Program-made: the position numbers and the translations under genes
Notes under the pieces: generated by a model
Databases searched by the model: none
Told to the model about the DNA's origin: nothing
The model's input: only the letters and a program-made list of their open reading frames with translations
Assembly: GCA_944350445.1 (NCBI GenBank)
Contig: CALVOW010000008.1
Coordinates: forward strand, 1 to 53,283
Reading direction: 5' to 3'
Source of the DNA: an uncultured Bacilli bacterium
GTDB taxonomy: Bacteria; Bacillota_I; Bacilli_A; RF39; UBA660
Length of the DNA: 53,283 bases
Shown here: one piece after another, positions 25,462-35,515 of the stretch
Layout of the letters: every line of letters begins with the position of its first letter
Numbering within the stretch: the stretch's first letter is position 1

Positions 25462-26248
25462 TTTTATACACATCCTTTATTAAATCATTCACACTTTTGG
25501 TATTCTGTAATTTTATACCATAAAGGAGAGCTTCTTCCTTAAATTGAATTATTTCTGGTAATTCTATGTGATTGTCTTTTAAAAATAATAAATCTTTAAA
25601 AACGGTCTTTGTCTTGTCACTTATTAAGACTTTATTATCTTTAAAAATAACTAAATTATTCGTAATTTGATATAGCATATTAATATCTTGACTATAAATA
25701 ATAATCGTTTTTTTATACTTTCTTTTTAGTTCGAAGAGAATATTAAGAAGTTTTTCAAAATTATTTTTATCTAAATAGATAAAAGGGTCTTCAAATATTA
25801 AAATATCCGGATTAACTACTAAAGCAAGAGCAATTTGTAGTAATTTTTTTTCAGATTTTGATAAAGTATAAATATCTTTTTCTAAATAATCTTCTTCTAA
25901 TCCTACTAATCTTAATGAAGCAACAATTTTTTGGATATAGCTTTTTTCATATTCGTTTAATCTTTTTTTAGCCAAGAAAAATTCGTCTTTAACTTTTTTA
26001 GTTAAAAAAGTTTTCTCATTTAAAGATAAAACATAAGAAATTAAATTATCATTGTATTCAAAAATATTTTTATTATCAATTAAAATTTCTCCATCATAAC
26101 TTAGTTTATTCAACAATAACTTTAAAATAAGTTGCCAATTATCTTGATAAATACCTGTTATTTGGGAAGAAGTAATTTTTAAATTAAAATTATTTACAAT
26201 ATATTTACTTTTTTCTTTGATAGAAAGATTCAAAAACTTTATTTCCAT
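25433..26248 (-). CDS. degenerate ABC ATPase-like protein (EcfA2 position)
   Basis: 271 residues aligned by context and length with EcfA/CbiO ATPases, but the catalytic motifs are lost. Where Walker A (GxxGxGKST) should be, the sequence reads ITGIYQDNWQLILKLLLNKL; the signature LSGGQ reads LSKSEKK; the Walker B region is ILIFEDPF; the switch histidine is replaced in YSQDINML. ATP hydrolysis looks impossible by the usual mechanism. The frame is intact and overlaps both neighbours, so it is kept as a translated protein. Either a structural pseudo-ATPase or a gene in decay. Confidence 0.8.
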   Translation of the reverse strand: MEIKFLNLSIKEKSKYIVNNFNLKITSSQITGIYQDNWQLILKLLLNKLSYDGEILIDNKNIFEYNDNLISYVLSLNEKTFLTKKVKDEFFLAKKRLNEYEKSYIQKIVASLRLVGLEEDYLEKDIYTLSKSEKKLLQIALALVVNPDILIFEDPFIYLDKNNFEKLLNILFELKRKYKKTIIIYSQDINMLYQITNNLVIFKDNKVLISDKTKTVFKDLLFLKDNHIELPEIIQFKEEALLYGIKLQNTKSVNDLIKDVYKNVKENKKEV

Positions 26249-27045
26249 AAATTATCCTCCAAAGATTTTCTATCAAAATAAATTTGATCAATTAAATTAT
26301 AAACTTTTAATTTTAAAGATAAGTCTATTATAAAAGGAATATTAAGGCCAATTTTTCTTAAATAAGAATCTTTTTCAAAAATTTCGAAAACACTGCCCTT
26401 TATTTCTATTTGATAGTTATTTAAAACATATACTATGTGACTATTATAAATGGTATCTAATTTACTTGTAATATTTAAAATTGTTAAACCGTCTTCATTC
26501 AATTCTTTTAATTTTCCTAACATAAAATTTTGATCAGAAGAATTCATATTCGAAAAAGCATCATCTAAAATTAAAAGTTTAGGATCATGAACTAGGGAAA
26601 CAATAATTAAGATTTTCTGTTGTAAAGATTTATCTAAGGAATCTATATTTTTGTTTAAAAGTGACTCTATTTCAAAAAAATTACTAATTTTATTTATTTT
26701 TTTATTAATGATATGCTCTTTATAACCTAAATTAATTAAAGGATAAGCTAATTCATCCTTGACTTTTTTAAAAAGAAAAGGTTTATTAAAATCATTAGTA
26801 ACAATTCCTAATTTTGTTAGATAATTTAAAACATTTTTTTTATTTAAAGAAATATCATCTAATATACAAATATCATTAGTTGGATAAATAGCTGATATTA
26901 TTTTAGTTAACATCGTTTTACCACTTTTATTTGGAGCAATAATACTAGTAATTTTTTTAGCTTCTACTTCCATATTAAAATCTTTAAAAAAAAATTGGTC
27001 ATTTATTGAATAGGTTAAATTATTAACTTTTAAAATTGCTGACAT
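26239..27045 (-). CDS. partly degenerate ABC ATPase (EcfA1 position)
   Basis: 268 residues. Walker A is recognisable but altered (APNKSGKTML); the signature reads LDKSLQQK; Walker B ends LLILDDAFSNM, with Asp in place of the catalytic Glu; the switch His is replaced by Ser (NITSKLDTIY). It may bind ATP but probably hydrolyses it poorly. The order (this gene, the second ATPase, a membrane protein, truA) reproduces the EcfA1-EcfA2-EcfT-truA locus of Bacilli. The start has GGGG upstream; a 10-nt overlap with the next gene keeps the two coupled. Confidence 0.82.
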   Translation of the reverse strand: MSAILKVNNLTYSINDQFFFKDFNMEVEAKKITSIIAPNKSGKTMLTKIISAIYPTNDICILDDISLNKKNVLNYLTKLGIVTNDFNKPFLFKKVKDELAYPLINLGYKEHIINKKINKISNFFEIESLLNKNIDSLDKSLQQKILIIVSLVHDPKLLILDDAFSNMNSSDQNFMLGKLKELNEDGLTILNITSKLDTIYNSHIVYVLNNYQIEIKGSVFEIFEKDSYLRKIGLNIPFIIDLSLKLKVYNLIDQIYFDRKSLEDNLWK

Positions 27046-27102
27046 ATGATCCCCTCAATTATATTATATAAGAAAATTTAAAAAAAAGTAGACTAATTGA
27101 CA

Positions 27103-27651
27103 TTAATCTACATAACTTACTAAAACACTTTTTATTCTTTCATAATCAGTATATGACTCAGTAATTTTACCATCTTTAACTTTTATTAAAGTTGGATAAC
27201 TAAATTTTAATTCTTTAATATTATTACTTAAAACAAAAGTATCAGCTATACAATTTGTATTTCTACTATTAGATAAATCTAATTTATATAAAGGAATGGC
27301 ACGAGATGCATTATTATAATTTTCTAAAATGCTATCATATAAACTAGCACTATCTTCTTTTAAGTTATAGGCTAAAACAAAATATTCGCTATCATCTCTA
27401 TTCATTACTTGCCCGCATAGTAACTTGGTTGTTTGCACCTCAGCTGAATAAACAATATCGTTTTCTCTCGTAAATAAATTCCATTCACCAGTTTTAACCA
27501 TGGTAAATGCATACATTATAAAAACAAAAGCTATTACACAAATACTTATAATAAGAACCGACTTTATATTAGTATTTTCATTATTTAAATTAAATTCGCG
27601 CATGGCTTTTTTTTCTTTTTCAATTCTTTTTTTGTATTCTTTCTTTTTCAT
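27103..27651 (-). CDS. membrane-anchored thioredoxin-fold-like protein, unknown function
   Basis: 182 residues: a strongly basic N-terminus (1-28), one membrane helix (about 31-49, VLIISICVIAFVFIMYAF) and an outside domain. The domain ends like a thioredoxin fold: a cis-Pro-type segment SYPTLIKVKDGKITESY, then a helix. No CxxC pair is present at the usual place; the three cysteines seen are isolated. It may be a redox-inactive thioredoxin-like protein. GAGG precedes the ATG. It lies between the sigma gene and the ECF-like genes, all in the same direction. Confidence 0.6.
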   Translation of the reverse strand: MKKKEYKKRIEKEKKAMREFNLNNENTNIKSVLIISICVIAFVFIMYAFTMVKTGEWNLFTRENDIVYSAEVQTTKLLCGQVMNRDDSEYFVLAYNLKEDSASLYDSILENYNNASRAIPLYKLDLSNSRNTNCIADTFVLSNNIKELKFSYPTLIKVKDGKITESYTDYERIKSVLVSYVD

Positions 27652-27711
27652 ATTAACCTCACATCAAGATTTTATCATAAAATATTCAAAAGATAAATAT
27701 CTTTACTAATT

Positions 27712-28302
27712 TTAGACAGCAATCTTTTGTCTTACTATATTTAAGTATTGATTAATACTTTTCCGATCAATTTCTAATAAAACTTCAATTTCCTTTAAGG
27801 GAAAACCACATCTTCGAAGCTCGTAAACTAATGCTACCTCAAATGGTAAAGAATTTAAAAAATGAATATTAGCAATTTCTTGTTCACTTATTAATAAAGA
27901 ATCAAATGGATTTAAAAACATTTTATCCGGTAAAGTTTCTAATAAAGAAATATCAGTCCCAGGAATATTTTTATCATAAGAAATTGCTTCATTTAAAACT
28001 TTTTTCTTATTAGTTTGTTGATTTCTAATTTCTGTATTTAATCTATTTTTTACACAAGTAAGCAAAAAAGTATAAAAAGACGTGTTTTCCTGGGTTCGAT
28101 AATTTCTTATAGCATCCACCATACCCATATTAGCAATTTGCATTAAATCTTCGATTTCATAACCTATTTTTTTAGCATTTTTTAAATATTTTTTACAGAT
28201 ACTTAAAGCAAGAGGTTTATATTTTTGAAGCATCATATCATAGTAATCCTCATCTTCTTTAATCATATAAATAATTTCATCATCACTAATATCGTTGTAC
28301 AT
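27712..28302 (-). CDS. sigH: sigma-70 family factor in the SigH position
   Basis: 196 residues. Region 2 is visible (LALSICKKYLKNAKKIGYEIEDLMQIANMG, then FYTFLLTCVKNRLNTEIR) and a C-terminal region 4 helix-turn-helix (CGFPLKEIEVLLEIDRKSIN). The gene order cysS, mrnC, rlmB and this gene matches that of B. subtilis leading to sigH, the sigma factor for early stationary-phase and sporulation genes. Sequence alone would allow only a generic sigma-70 call; order makes SigH likely. It starts 5 nt after the rlmB stop. Confidence 0.8.
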   Translation of the reverse strand: MYNDISDDEIIYMIKEDEDYYDMMLQKYKPLALSICKKYLKNAKKIGYEIEDLMQIANMGMVDAIRNYRTQENTSFYTFLLTCVKNRLNTEIRNQQTNKKKVLNEAISYDKNIPGTDISLLETLPDKMFLNPFDSLLISEQEIANIHFLNSLPFEVALVYELRRCGFPLKEIEVLLEIDRKSINQYLNIVRQKIAV

Positions 28303-28307
28303 TTTCC

Positions 28308-29006
28308 CTACTTTCTAATTAATTCGTATATCATAATTCCAGTTGCAACCGAAGCATTTAAACTATTAATTTTGCCATGCATAGGAATTTTGGCTATAAA
28401 ATCACAAGACTCCCGAACTAAACGTGACATTCCAAAACCTTCACTACCAATAATTAAAACACAGCGATTTGGATATTTAATTTTTTGATAATCTTCCCCA
28501 TTCATATCTGTTCCAACAATCCAAAAACCGAGATTTTTTAATTTTTTTATGGTTTGATTTAAATTAGTAACTTGACTAATCTTAACATTGTATAAAGCTC
28601 CAACACTAGTTTTCATAACTGTTTCTGTTACTTCAACACTTCTATTTTTAGGTAAAATTATGCCATCTAAACCAGCTGCTTCAACAGTTCTAATAATTGC
28701 TCCTAAATTATGGGGATCTTCTAAATGATCTAAAATTAAAAGTTTACAATCCCCATCTTTAATAAGGGAATCTAATTCAGTGTAGCAAAAATCCTTAACT
28801 TCTAATATTATACCTTGATGATTATTTTTTGCAAGGCTATCTAATTCCCTTTTTTCTTTATATTCTATTTCTAAATTACCTTTTTTTATTAAAGATAAAA
28901 TATCTAATTCATTAAAATTTTTACTACAAATTACCCTTTTTATCATCTTTTTATTAGAAAAATTTTTTAAAATTTCTTTTGCATTATTTCGACCACTAAC
29001 TAACAT
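28308..29006 (-). CDS. rlmB: 23S rRNA (guanosine-2'-O)-methyltransferase RlmB
   Basis: 232-residue SPOUT methyltransferase. An N-terminal L30e-like substrate domain is followed by the SPOUT knot motifs LLILDHLEDPHNLGAIIRT, LIIGSEGFGMSRLV and SLNASVATGIMIYEL. It methylates the ribose of G2251 in the 23S peptidyl-transferase loop. It lies in the cysS-mrnC-rlmB order typical of Bacillota. Its ribosome site is weak (TTTGG), so translation may be coupled to mrnC, which ends 15 nt upstream. Confidence 0.93.
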   Translation of the reverse strand: MLVSGRNNAKEILKNFSNKKMIKRVICSKNFNELDILSLIKKGNLEIEYKEKRELDSLAKNNHQGIILEVKDFCYTELDSLIKDGDCKLLILDHLEDPHNLGAIIRTVEAAGLDGIILPKNRSVEVTETVMKTSVGALYNVKISQVTNLNQTIKKLKNLGFWIVGTDMNGEDYQKIKYPNRCVLIIGSEGFGMSRLVRESCDFIAKIPMHGKINSLNASVATGIMIYELIRK

Positions 29007-29021
29007 AAACCAAAAAAAAGA

Positions 29022-29408
29022 TTAATCAGTAAATATTTTACTAATTATTTCTTCAATCCTTTCTATCTTATTTTGAAGTTTTAAATAGCCAAACAAGGCT
29101 TCTAAAGAAGTTGCCTCATGATAAGTTTGAATATCACAGTTTTTAGGATGAGAATTAATTTTTGCGTTTCTAGCTCTTTTAATAACTTCTAATTCTTCAG
29201 CATTAAAAGTATTTTCATCTTTTAATTTTTTAAGTATTTTAGCTTGACTTTTAGCACTTACATATTCTAACGATTTTTCTTGAAAGTTTTTAACATGATT
29301 ATAACCTTTTTTAATTAAATTAAAACGAATATAAGTTTCATAAACACTATCTCCAAGATATGCAAGTACTAAGTTATTTATTTCTAAAACATTCATTTTA
29401 ATTATCAT
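29022..29408 (-). CDS. mrnC: Mini-ribonuclease III
   Basis: 128 residues: an RNase III catalytic domain without a double-stranded RNA binding domain. The conserved LAYLGDSVYETYIR contains the catalytic Asp; the second acidic site is in TSLEALFGYLKL. It trims 23S rRNA precursor ends. The start codon at 29408 overlaps the end of the metallopeptidase gene; a second ATG at 29396 is equally possible, and neither has a strong ribosome site. Confidence 0.93.
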   Translation of the reverse strand: MIIKMNVLEINNLVLAYLGDSVYETYIRFNLIKKGYNHVKNFQEKSLEYVSAKSQAKILKKLKDENTFNAEELEVIKRARNAKINSHPKNCDIQTYHEATSLEALFGYLKLQNKIERIEEIISKIFTD

Positions 29409-30090
29409 CTCGACTTGAAACTATCAAAATTAATCTAAATATTTGTAAAATCGTAGCTAAGACACTAGCAACATAAGTCATAGCTGCTGCTCTTAACATT
29501 CTTTTACTACCAATTTGCTCTTTTGACTCAATTAAAGCTTCTTTCTTTAAAAATTCTGCAGCCCGTTTCGAAGCATTTAATTCAACTGGTAAAGTTATTA
29601 ATTGAAATAGTAAAATTGCAAGTTCTAAAAAGATACCAAGCCAAGCAAGCTCTAAATAACCAAAAATTAAACCTATCAAAATAGCAATATACCCAGCTTT
29701 CGAAGAAAAATTAACAACTGGAACCAAAGCAGCGCGTAAACGCAAGAAAAAGTATCCTTCCTTATCTTGGACTGCATGTCCACATTCATGGGCTGCTACA
29801 CTGCTACTAGCAACTGTTGCCCCGTGATAAATATCTGAGGATAAACGAATAACTTTTCTAGTTGGATCATAATGATCAGTTAATTCTCCCCTTGTTTCAA
29901 CAATATCAACATTTTGCAAATTATTACTATCTAATATTCTTCTAGCCACTTCATAGCCTTGTAACCCTGATTTCGTAGCTACTTTTTTATATTTTCGATA
30001 AGAAGTACTAACAAATATCTGCGCAACTAAACTAATTAAAACACCAATTATAACTAATATATACGTTGGATCATATACATAATAAAACAT
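29398..30090 (-). CDS. YugP-type zinc metallopeptidase (membrane)
   Basis: 230 residues. An N-terminal helix (about 8-28), then the peptidase segment with VAAHECGHAVQDKEGY (HExxH near residue 103-107), then two or three helices (LVPVVNFSSKAGYIAILIGL, LAILLFQLITLPVELNASKR, and one at the end). The ELNASKRA segment supplies the family's third-ligand region. YugP is an uncharacterised membrane peptidase family (peptidase_M48-like, Zn_peptidase_2). It sits between cysS and mrnC, an insertion relative to B. subtilis order. AGGAGATG precedes its ATG. Confidence 0.9.
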   Translation of the reverse strand: MFYYVYDPTYILVIIGVLISLVAQIFVSTSYRKYKKVATKSGLQGYEVARRILDSNNLQNVDIVETRGELTDHYDPTRKVIRLSSDIYHGATVASSSVAAHECGHAVQDKEGYFFLRLRAALVPVVNFSSKAGYIAILIGLIFGYLELAWLGIFLELAILLFQLITLPVELNASKRAAEFLKKEALIESKEQIGSKRMLRAAAMTYVASVLATILQIFRLILIVSSRDDN

Positions 30091-30101
30091 TAAATCATCT
30101 C

Positions 30102-31490
30102 CTATATTTTTTCTATTTTAAATCCATCTCTTGTATCTAAAATTTTATATCCTAATTCTTCTAATTTATCACGAACTTTGTCAGCTTCTTGATAATTTTT
30201 TTCTTTTTTATAATTATTACGAAGTTCTACTAATTCTAAAATATTTTCAGGAATATCTGTATCTTTATGCTCGATTAATAAATCAAGGGATAAGACTTTA
30301 TCGAAAGATTTTACCAATGCTAATTTTGTTGCATCATTAATAGAAGCTTTTAGTACATCATATAAAACTGTTAAAGCTAGTGATGTATTTAAATTCGAAG
30401 CAAGGGCTTCTTTAAATTCTTGTTCATATTTTAAGTAAGCATCTTGATCGATATTGTTTTTGGTTTTATCTAACGAGTTAATCTTATTTTTAAGTTTGAA
30501 ATAAGCATTTTGCGATCCATCTAAGGCCTCATAAGTAAATTCTAAGGGCTTTTGATAATGACTATTTAAAACCATATAACGGTAACTTAAAGGATTATAG
30601 CCTTTTTCTTTTAATAATGCGACTGTTAAAAAATCACCTTTACTTTTACTCATCTTTCCACTTTTATCATTCAAGTGTTCAACATGGAACCAATAATTAC
30701 ACCATTTATGACCTAAATAAGCTTCACTTTGCGCAATTTCATTGGTATGATGTGGAAAAATATTATCAACTCCCCCACAATGAATATCTAAATATTCTCC
30801 TAAATATTTCATGGAAATACCCGAACACTCAATATGCCAACCTGGATAACCTAATCCCCAAGGAGAGTCCCATTTTAATTCTTGATCTTCAAACTTAGAT
30901 TTCGTAAACCATAAAACAAAATCCGTTTTATTTTTTTTATTCACATCTTCTAAAACATCTTCTCTTACTCCGATAATTAAATCATCTTCTTTATGATTAG
31001 TTAATACATAATAATCTTTAAGTTTTGAAGTATCAAAATAAACATTCCCTTCGGAAAAATAAGCATAGCCAGTATTCATCAATTTGGAAATAATTTTAAT
31101 ATACTCTGAAATTAAACTAGTAGCTGGTATTACCGTATCAGGTTTTCTAATATTTAAATATTTACAATCTTCAAAAAAGGCATCAGTATAAAATTTAGCA
31201 ATATCTAAAACTGACTTTTTTTCTCTTTTTGCCCCCTTTATCATTTTGTCTTCACCAGTATCTGCATCACTCGTTAAATGTCCAACATCAGTTATATTCA
31301 TAACGCGATTAACTTGATAACCTAAATAACTTAGAGTTTTTTCTAAAACATCTTCTTCAATATAAGTTCTTAAATTACCAATATGGGCAAAATGATAGAC
31401 AGTTGGACCACAAGTATACATTGTAACTTTATTTTTTTCGTTAGGTATAAATTCTTCTACTTTTCTAGTTAAGGTATTATAAATCTTCAT
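30102..31490 (-). CDS. cysS: cysteinyl-tRNA synthetase
   Basis: 462 residues, class I. The HIGH motif reads FAHIGN in TCGPTVYHFAHIGNLRTY; KMSKS reads KMSKSKGDFL (about 265-272). The zinc-binding residues are in YTCGP, HIECSG and HHTNEIAQSE. It charges tRNA-Cys. It is the first gene of the unit cysS-yugP-mrnC-rlmB-sigH, all in the minus direction with short gaps. GGAGG precedes the ATG. No T-box is seen upstream within the 180 nt to the small peptide gene. Confidence 0.97.
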   Translation of the reverse strand: MKIYNTLTRKVEEFIPNEKNKVTMYTCGPTVYHFAHIGNLRTYIEEDVLEKTLSYLGYQVNRVMNITDVGHLTSDADTGEDKMIKGAKREKKSVLDIAKFYTDAFFEDCKYLNIRKPDTVIPATSLISEYIKIISKLMNTGYAYFSEGNVYFDTSKLKDYYVLTNHKEDDLIIGVREDVLEDVNKKNKTDFVLWFTKSKFEDQELKWDSPWGLGYPGWHIECSGISMKYLGEYLDIHCGGVDNIFPHHTNEIAQSEAYLGHKWCNYWFHVEHLNDKSGKMSKSKGDFLTVALLKEKGYNPLSYRYMVLNSHYQKPLEFTYEALDGSQNAYFKLKNKINSLDKTKNNIDQDAYLKYEQEFKEALASNLNTSLALTVLYDVLKASINDATKLALVKSFDKVLSLDLLIEHKDTDIPENILELVELRNNYKKEKNYQEADKVRDKLEELGYKILDTRDGFKIEKI

Positions 31491-31686
31491 AAAAACCTCC
31501 TAAATCTTTATAGTCATATTATATACTTTCTTAAAAAAAATGACAAGGCATTCCTTATCACTTCACAAAGATTACACATTTATATATTTAAAAAAACTAA
31601 TTATTAAATTGTTTTCTCCTTTTTAGGTATCTTTTATACTTACTTATTTAAATTTAAATTATAATATAATGAAAGGAGATATTAAT

Positions 31687-31812
31687 ATGTTTGGATATAA
31701 TTGTGGTTGTGGTGGCGGTGAATGGTTATGGATTATAATCATAATCTTCATAATATTCTTTCTTTGTAATAATAGAAATTCTTGGCAAGACCCAAGAGGA
31801 AATTGCTGCTAA
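31687..31812 (+). CDS. small Cys/Gly-rich membrane peptide, 41 aa
   Basis: A 41-codon frame: MFGYNCGCGGGEWLW, one hydrophobic helix (IIIIIFIIFFLC), then a polar tail ending GNCC. The ribosome site is GAAAGGAGAT, well placed, and TATAAT (31660-31665) lies upstream. A hairpin terminator follows. The plan (Gly/Cys head, short helix) resembles YjcZ-like sporulation peptides of Bacillus, but the match is only in style. The gene is convergent with rpoC. Confidence 0.75.
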   Translation: MFGYNCGCGGGEWLWIIIIIFIIFFLCNNRNSWQDPRGNCC

Positions 31813-31825
31813 AACTTAATATATA

Positions 31826-31855
31826 AAAAAAATGCAACCAAAATTGCATTTTTTT
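31826..31855. terminator. bidirectional terminator between the 41-aa peptide gene and rpoC
   Basis: AAAAAAATGCAA pairs with TTGCATTTTTTT across a 6-nt loop; the A/T runs serve both strands. Confidence 0.8.
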
Positions 31856-31876
31856 ATTTACATAGAATAATAAATT

Positions 31877-34800
31877 TTAGTTCTCTTCTTGAAATTCGTT
31901 TTCAAGGACTTCAAGTGGTTCAGAATCAGAAAATGCTGTTTCAAGATCAAAATCAACGTTTTGATAAGCTTTAATACCAGTTCCGGCTGGAATAAGTTTA
32001 CCAATAATAACATTTTCTTTTAAACCTTGTAAATGATCTACCTTACCACGAATAGCAGCATCAGTTAAGATTCTTGTAGTTTCTTGGAAAGAAGCAGCTG
32101 ATAGGAAGGAATCCGTTTCAAGAGAAGCTTTGGTAATACCAAATAATACTGGTACACCAGTCGCTGGTTTTTTACCTTCCAAAATTGTTTTCTTATTACC
32201 ATCTGTAAATTCAAAGAAATTAACAAGGGAACCAGGTAATAAATTTGTATCTCCTGAATCTACTATACGCATCTTAGAAATCATACGACGAGCAATTATC
32301 TCAACGTGCTTATCACTAATTTCAACACCTTGACTACGATAAGCATTTTGAACTTCTTTTAATATATATTCTTGAGTTGTTAAAGGATCGGTTACTACTA
32401 ATAATTCTTTTGGACTAATAGCCCCTTCCGTTAACTTATCTCCTGGATTTACAACATCGCCTTTTTGAACACGAAGTTTAGCACCATAATTTGTTACATG
32501 TTCTTTTGTTTCTAAATCATTTTTAACACTAATTTTAAATTTACCATGATCTTCAACAATTTTTGATACTTTTCCACTAATTTCCGCGATAGTTGCTTTT
32601 CCTTTTGGATTTCTAGCTTCAAACAATTCTTGAACACGTGGTAAACCTTGAGTAATATCTTCTCCACCAGCAACACCACCAGTATGGAAAGTACGCATTG
32701 TAAGTTGAGTTCCTGGTTCACCAATTGATTGAGCAGCCATAACTCCAATAGCTTCACCAATTTCAACAATATTACCGGTTGCTAAATTACGACCATAACA
32801 TTTACAGCAGACACCATTATGTGTATTACAAGTTAAAACAGAACGAATTTCTACTTCTTCAATACCTGCATCAATGATTTTTTCAGCAATAGATTCGGTA
32901 ATTAATTCATTACGTTCTACTAAAACAGCATTTGTCTCAGGATGCACTACTTTTTTATTAGCAAAACGACCAATAATACGATCATATAATTTTTCAATTA
33001 CGGAACCATTTTTATCATTAACAAAAGCACGAACAACAACACCAGAATCAGTTCCACAATCTTCTTCTTTAACTATAATATCTTGACTAACATCAACTAA
33101 ACGTCTTGTTAAATATCCTGAATCAGCTGTTTTTAAAGCTGTATCGGCACTACCTTTACGAGCACCATGGGTTGATAAGAAGAATTCAGATACAGATAAT
33201 CCTTCTCTAAATGATGATAAAACTGGAATTTCTACTGGTTCACCATTTGGTTTAGCCATAAGTCCACGCATACCAGCTAATTGGGTAAAGTTAGAAATAT
33301 TACCACGAGCTTTAGAATTCATCATCATGAAAATTGGATTATCAACATCAGTTTTTGCATATTCTTCAAGTTCTTTTTGAACTTCATTTTTAGCATTATT
33401 CCAAGTTTCAATTACTTTATTAAATCTTTCTTCATCCGTTATTAAACCACGAGTATATTGTTTATTAATTGTATTAACTAGTTTATTTGCATCTTCAACA
33501 ATTTTTTCTTTATTTTTACTAACTGTAACATCAGCAGCTGAAACAGTAATACCAGCAATAGTTGAATACTTAAATCCTAAGTCTTTTAATCTATCTAGCA
33601 TCATACTTGTTTCCGTTGTTTTATAGCGTTTAAACGTTTGCGCAATTATACTTTCAAGAGTTCCTTTGGCAAAAGGTTTTACAAGGGGCATTTTACTAAT
33701 TTCTTCTTTTATATTAACACCTTGTGATAAAAAGTACTTATTAGGGGTAATTTTTTGAATATTTTCATCAGTTGGTTCATTAATATAAGCAAAAGAATCT
33801 GGCAAAATTTCATTAAAAATTAATTTTCCTGGAGTAGTAACTAAATATTTACCTTTTTGACCTTCCGTAAATAATTTATATTTAAAGGAATTAACAGGTA
33901 GAGCAATTCTAGTATGTAAAGTAACTTCTCTTCTTTCATAAGCCATAATAGCTTCATTAGAATTTTTGAAAACTCTTCCTTCACCTTCAAGGCCAGCTTT
34001 TTCCATCGTTAAATAATAATTACCTAAAACCATATCTTGGCTCGGAGTTACAATTGGGCTACCATCTTTTGGATGTAAAATATTGTTAGCACCTAACATT
34101 AGAAGTCTTGCTTCAGCAATAGCTTCTTCTGATAAAGGTACATGAACAGCCATTTGATCTCCATCAAAGTCAGCATTAAAAGCCGTACAAACAAGCGGAT
34201 GCAAACGAATAGCTTTTCCACCAATTAATTTTGGTTCAAAAGCTTGGATACCAAGTCTATGTAATGTTGGAGCCCGATTTAACATAACAGGATGTTCTTT
34301 TATAACATCTTCAACAATATCCCAAACAACAGGATCTTTATTTTCAATTAAACGTTTAGCAGCTTTGATGTTAGAAGCTAAATTACGTTTAACTAAGCCA
34401 TTAATTACGTGAGGTTTAAAAAGTTCTAAGGCCATGTCTTTAGGAATACCACATTGATACATTTTCAAATCTGGTCCAACAACAATTACGGAACGACCAG
34501 AATAATCTACTCTTTTACCAAGTAAGTTTTGACGAAATCTTCCTTGTTTTCCTTTTAACATACTAGATAAAGATTTTAAAGGTCTGTTTCCTGCTCCGGT
34601 TACACTTCTGCCACGTCTGCCATTATCAAACAATGAGTCAACAGCTTCTTGTAACATACGTTTTTCATTTTGAATAATAATTTGTGGAGCATTTAAATCA
34701 ATTAATTTCTTTAAACGATTATTACGATTAATAACACGACGATATAAATCATTTAAATCACTAGTAGCAAAACGACCACCATCAAGTTGAATCATTGGAC

Positions 34801-35515
34801 GTAAATCAGGTGGAATTACCGGAATACAATCCATAATCATCCATTCAGGACGATTATCTGATTTGTAAAAAGCATCTAAAACATCTACTCTTTTTAATAA
34901 ACGAACTCTTTTTTGCCCTTGAGCTGTTTCAAGTTCTTTTTTAATTTCATTAATTTCTTTTTCTAAATCAACTTGTTTTAAAAGTTCTTTAATGGCCTCT
35001 GCGCCCATACCAACTTTAAAACCATCACCATATTTTTCATAATAAGCGCGATATTCTTTTTCCGATAAAGTTTGCTTATTTTCAAGGGGAGCAATTCCTT
35101 TATCAATTACTACATAGCTAACAAAGTATAGTACTTCCTCTAAATCACGAGGACTCATATCAAGGACAAGTCCCATGCGACTTGGTACACCTTTAAAATA
35201 CCAAATATGACTAACAGGACTTGCAAGTTCAATATGTCCCATTCGTTCACGTCTAACCTTAGAACGAGTAACTTCTACTCCACAACGATCACAAACGATG
35301 TTTTTATATCTAACACGTTTATATTTTCCACAAGCACATTCAAAGTCTTTAGTTGGACCAAAGATTTTTTCACAATAAAGTCCATCTCTTTCAGGACGAA
35401 GAGTTCGATAATTGATTGTTTCTGGTTTTTTTACTTCTCCATAACTCCAAGAACGAATCATTTCAGGGGATGCAATACCTATTTTTAAAGCTTCAAATTT
35501 ATTAACTTCTATCAT
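31877..35515 (-). CDS. rpoC: RNA polymerase beta' subunit
   Basis: 1212 residues. The N-terminal zinc finger ([20 protein letters not shown]), the catalytic Mg loop [16 protein letters not shown] (about 455) and the second zinc site ([13 protein letters not shown], near 885) are all present. Length is normal for Bacillota, with no large lineage insert. Its start overlaps the rpoB stop by one base (TAATG), and GGAGGGGA in the rpoB end serves as ribosome site. The stop is followed by the bidirectional terminator. Confidence 0.99.
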   Translation of the reverse strand: MIEVNKFEALKIGIASPEMIRSWSYGEVKKPETINYRTLRPERDGLYCEKIFGPTKDFECACGKYKRVRYKNIVCDRCGVEVTRSKVRRERMGHIELASPVSHIWYFKGVPSRMGLVLDMSPRDLEEVLYFVSYVVIDKGIAPLENKQTLSEKEYRAYYEKYGDGFKVGMGAEAIKELLKQVDLEKEINEIKKELETAQGQKRVRLLKRVDVLDAFYKSDNRPEWMIMDCIPVIPPDLRPMIQLDGGRFATSDLNDLYRRVINRNNRLKKLIDLNAPQIIIQNEKRMLQEAVDSLFDNGRRGRSVTGAGNRPLKSLSSMLKGKQGRFRQNLLGKRVDYSGRSVIVVGPDLKMYQCGIPKDMALELFKPHVINGLVKRNLASNIKAAKRLIENKDPVVWDIVEDVIKEHPVMLNRAPTLHRLGIQAFEPKLIGGKAIRLHPLVCTAFNADFDGDQMAVHVPLSEEAIAEARLLMLGANNILHPKDGSPIVTPSQDMVLGNYYLTMEKAGLEGEGRVFKNSNEAIMAYERREVTLHTRIALPVNSFKYKLFTEGQKGKYLVTTPGKLIFNEILPDSFAYINEPTDENIQKITPNKYFLSQGVNIKEEISKMPLVKPFAKGTLESIIAQTFKRYKTTETSMMLDRLKDLGFKYSTIAGITVSAADVTVSKNKEKIVEDANKLVNTINKQYTRGLITDEERFNKVIETWNNAKNEVQKELEEYAKTDVDNPIFMMMNSKARGNISNFTQLAGMRGLMAKPNGEPVEIPVLSSFREGLSVSEFFLSTHGARKGSADTALKTADSGYLTRRLVDVSQDIIVKEEDCGTDSGVVVRAFVNDKNGSVIEKLYDRIIGRFANKKVVHPETNAVLVERNELITESIAEKIIDAGIEEVEIRSVLTCNTHNGVCCKCYGRNLATGNIVEIGEAIGVMAAQSIGEPGTQLTMRTFHTGGVAGGEDITQGLPRVQELFEARNPKGKATIAEISGKVSKIVEDHGKFKISVKNDLETKEHVTNYGAKLRVQKGDVVNPGDKLTEGAISPKELLVVTDPLTTQEYILKEVQNAYRSQGVEISDKHVEIIARRMISKMRIVDSGDTNLLPGSLVNFFEFTDGNKKTILEGKKPATGVPVLFGITKASLETDSFLSAASFQETTRILTDAAIRGKVDHLQGLKENVIIGKLIPAGTGIKAYQNVDFDLETAFSDSEPLEVLENEFQEEN

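Noticed and set aside
27712-28302. ECF-type sigma factor with an anti-sigma partner (for the PrsW-like protease)
   Set aside because: The sigma gene sits in the conserved sigH position, has no adjacent anti-sigma gene and is far from the protease gene.
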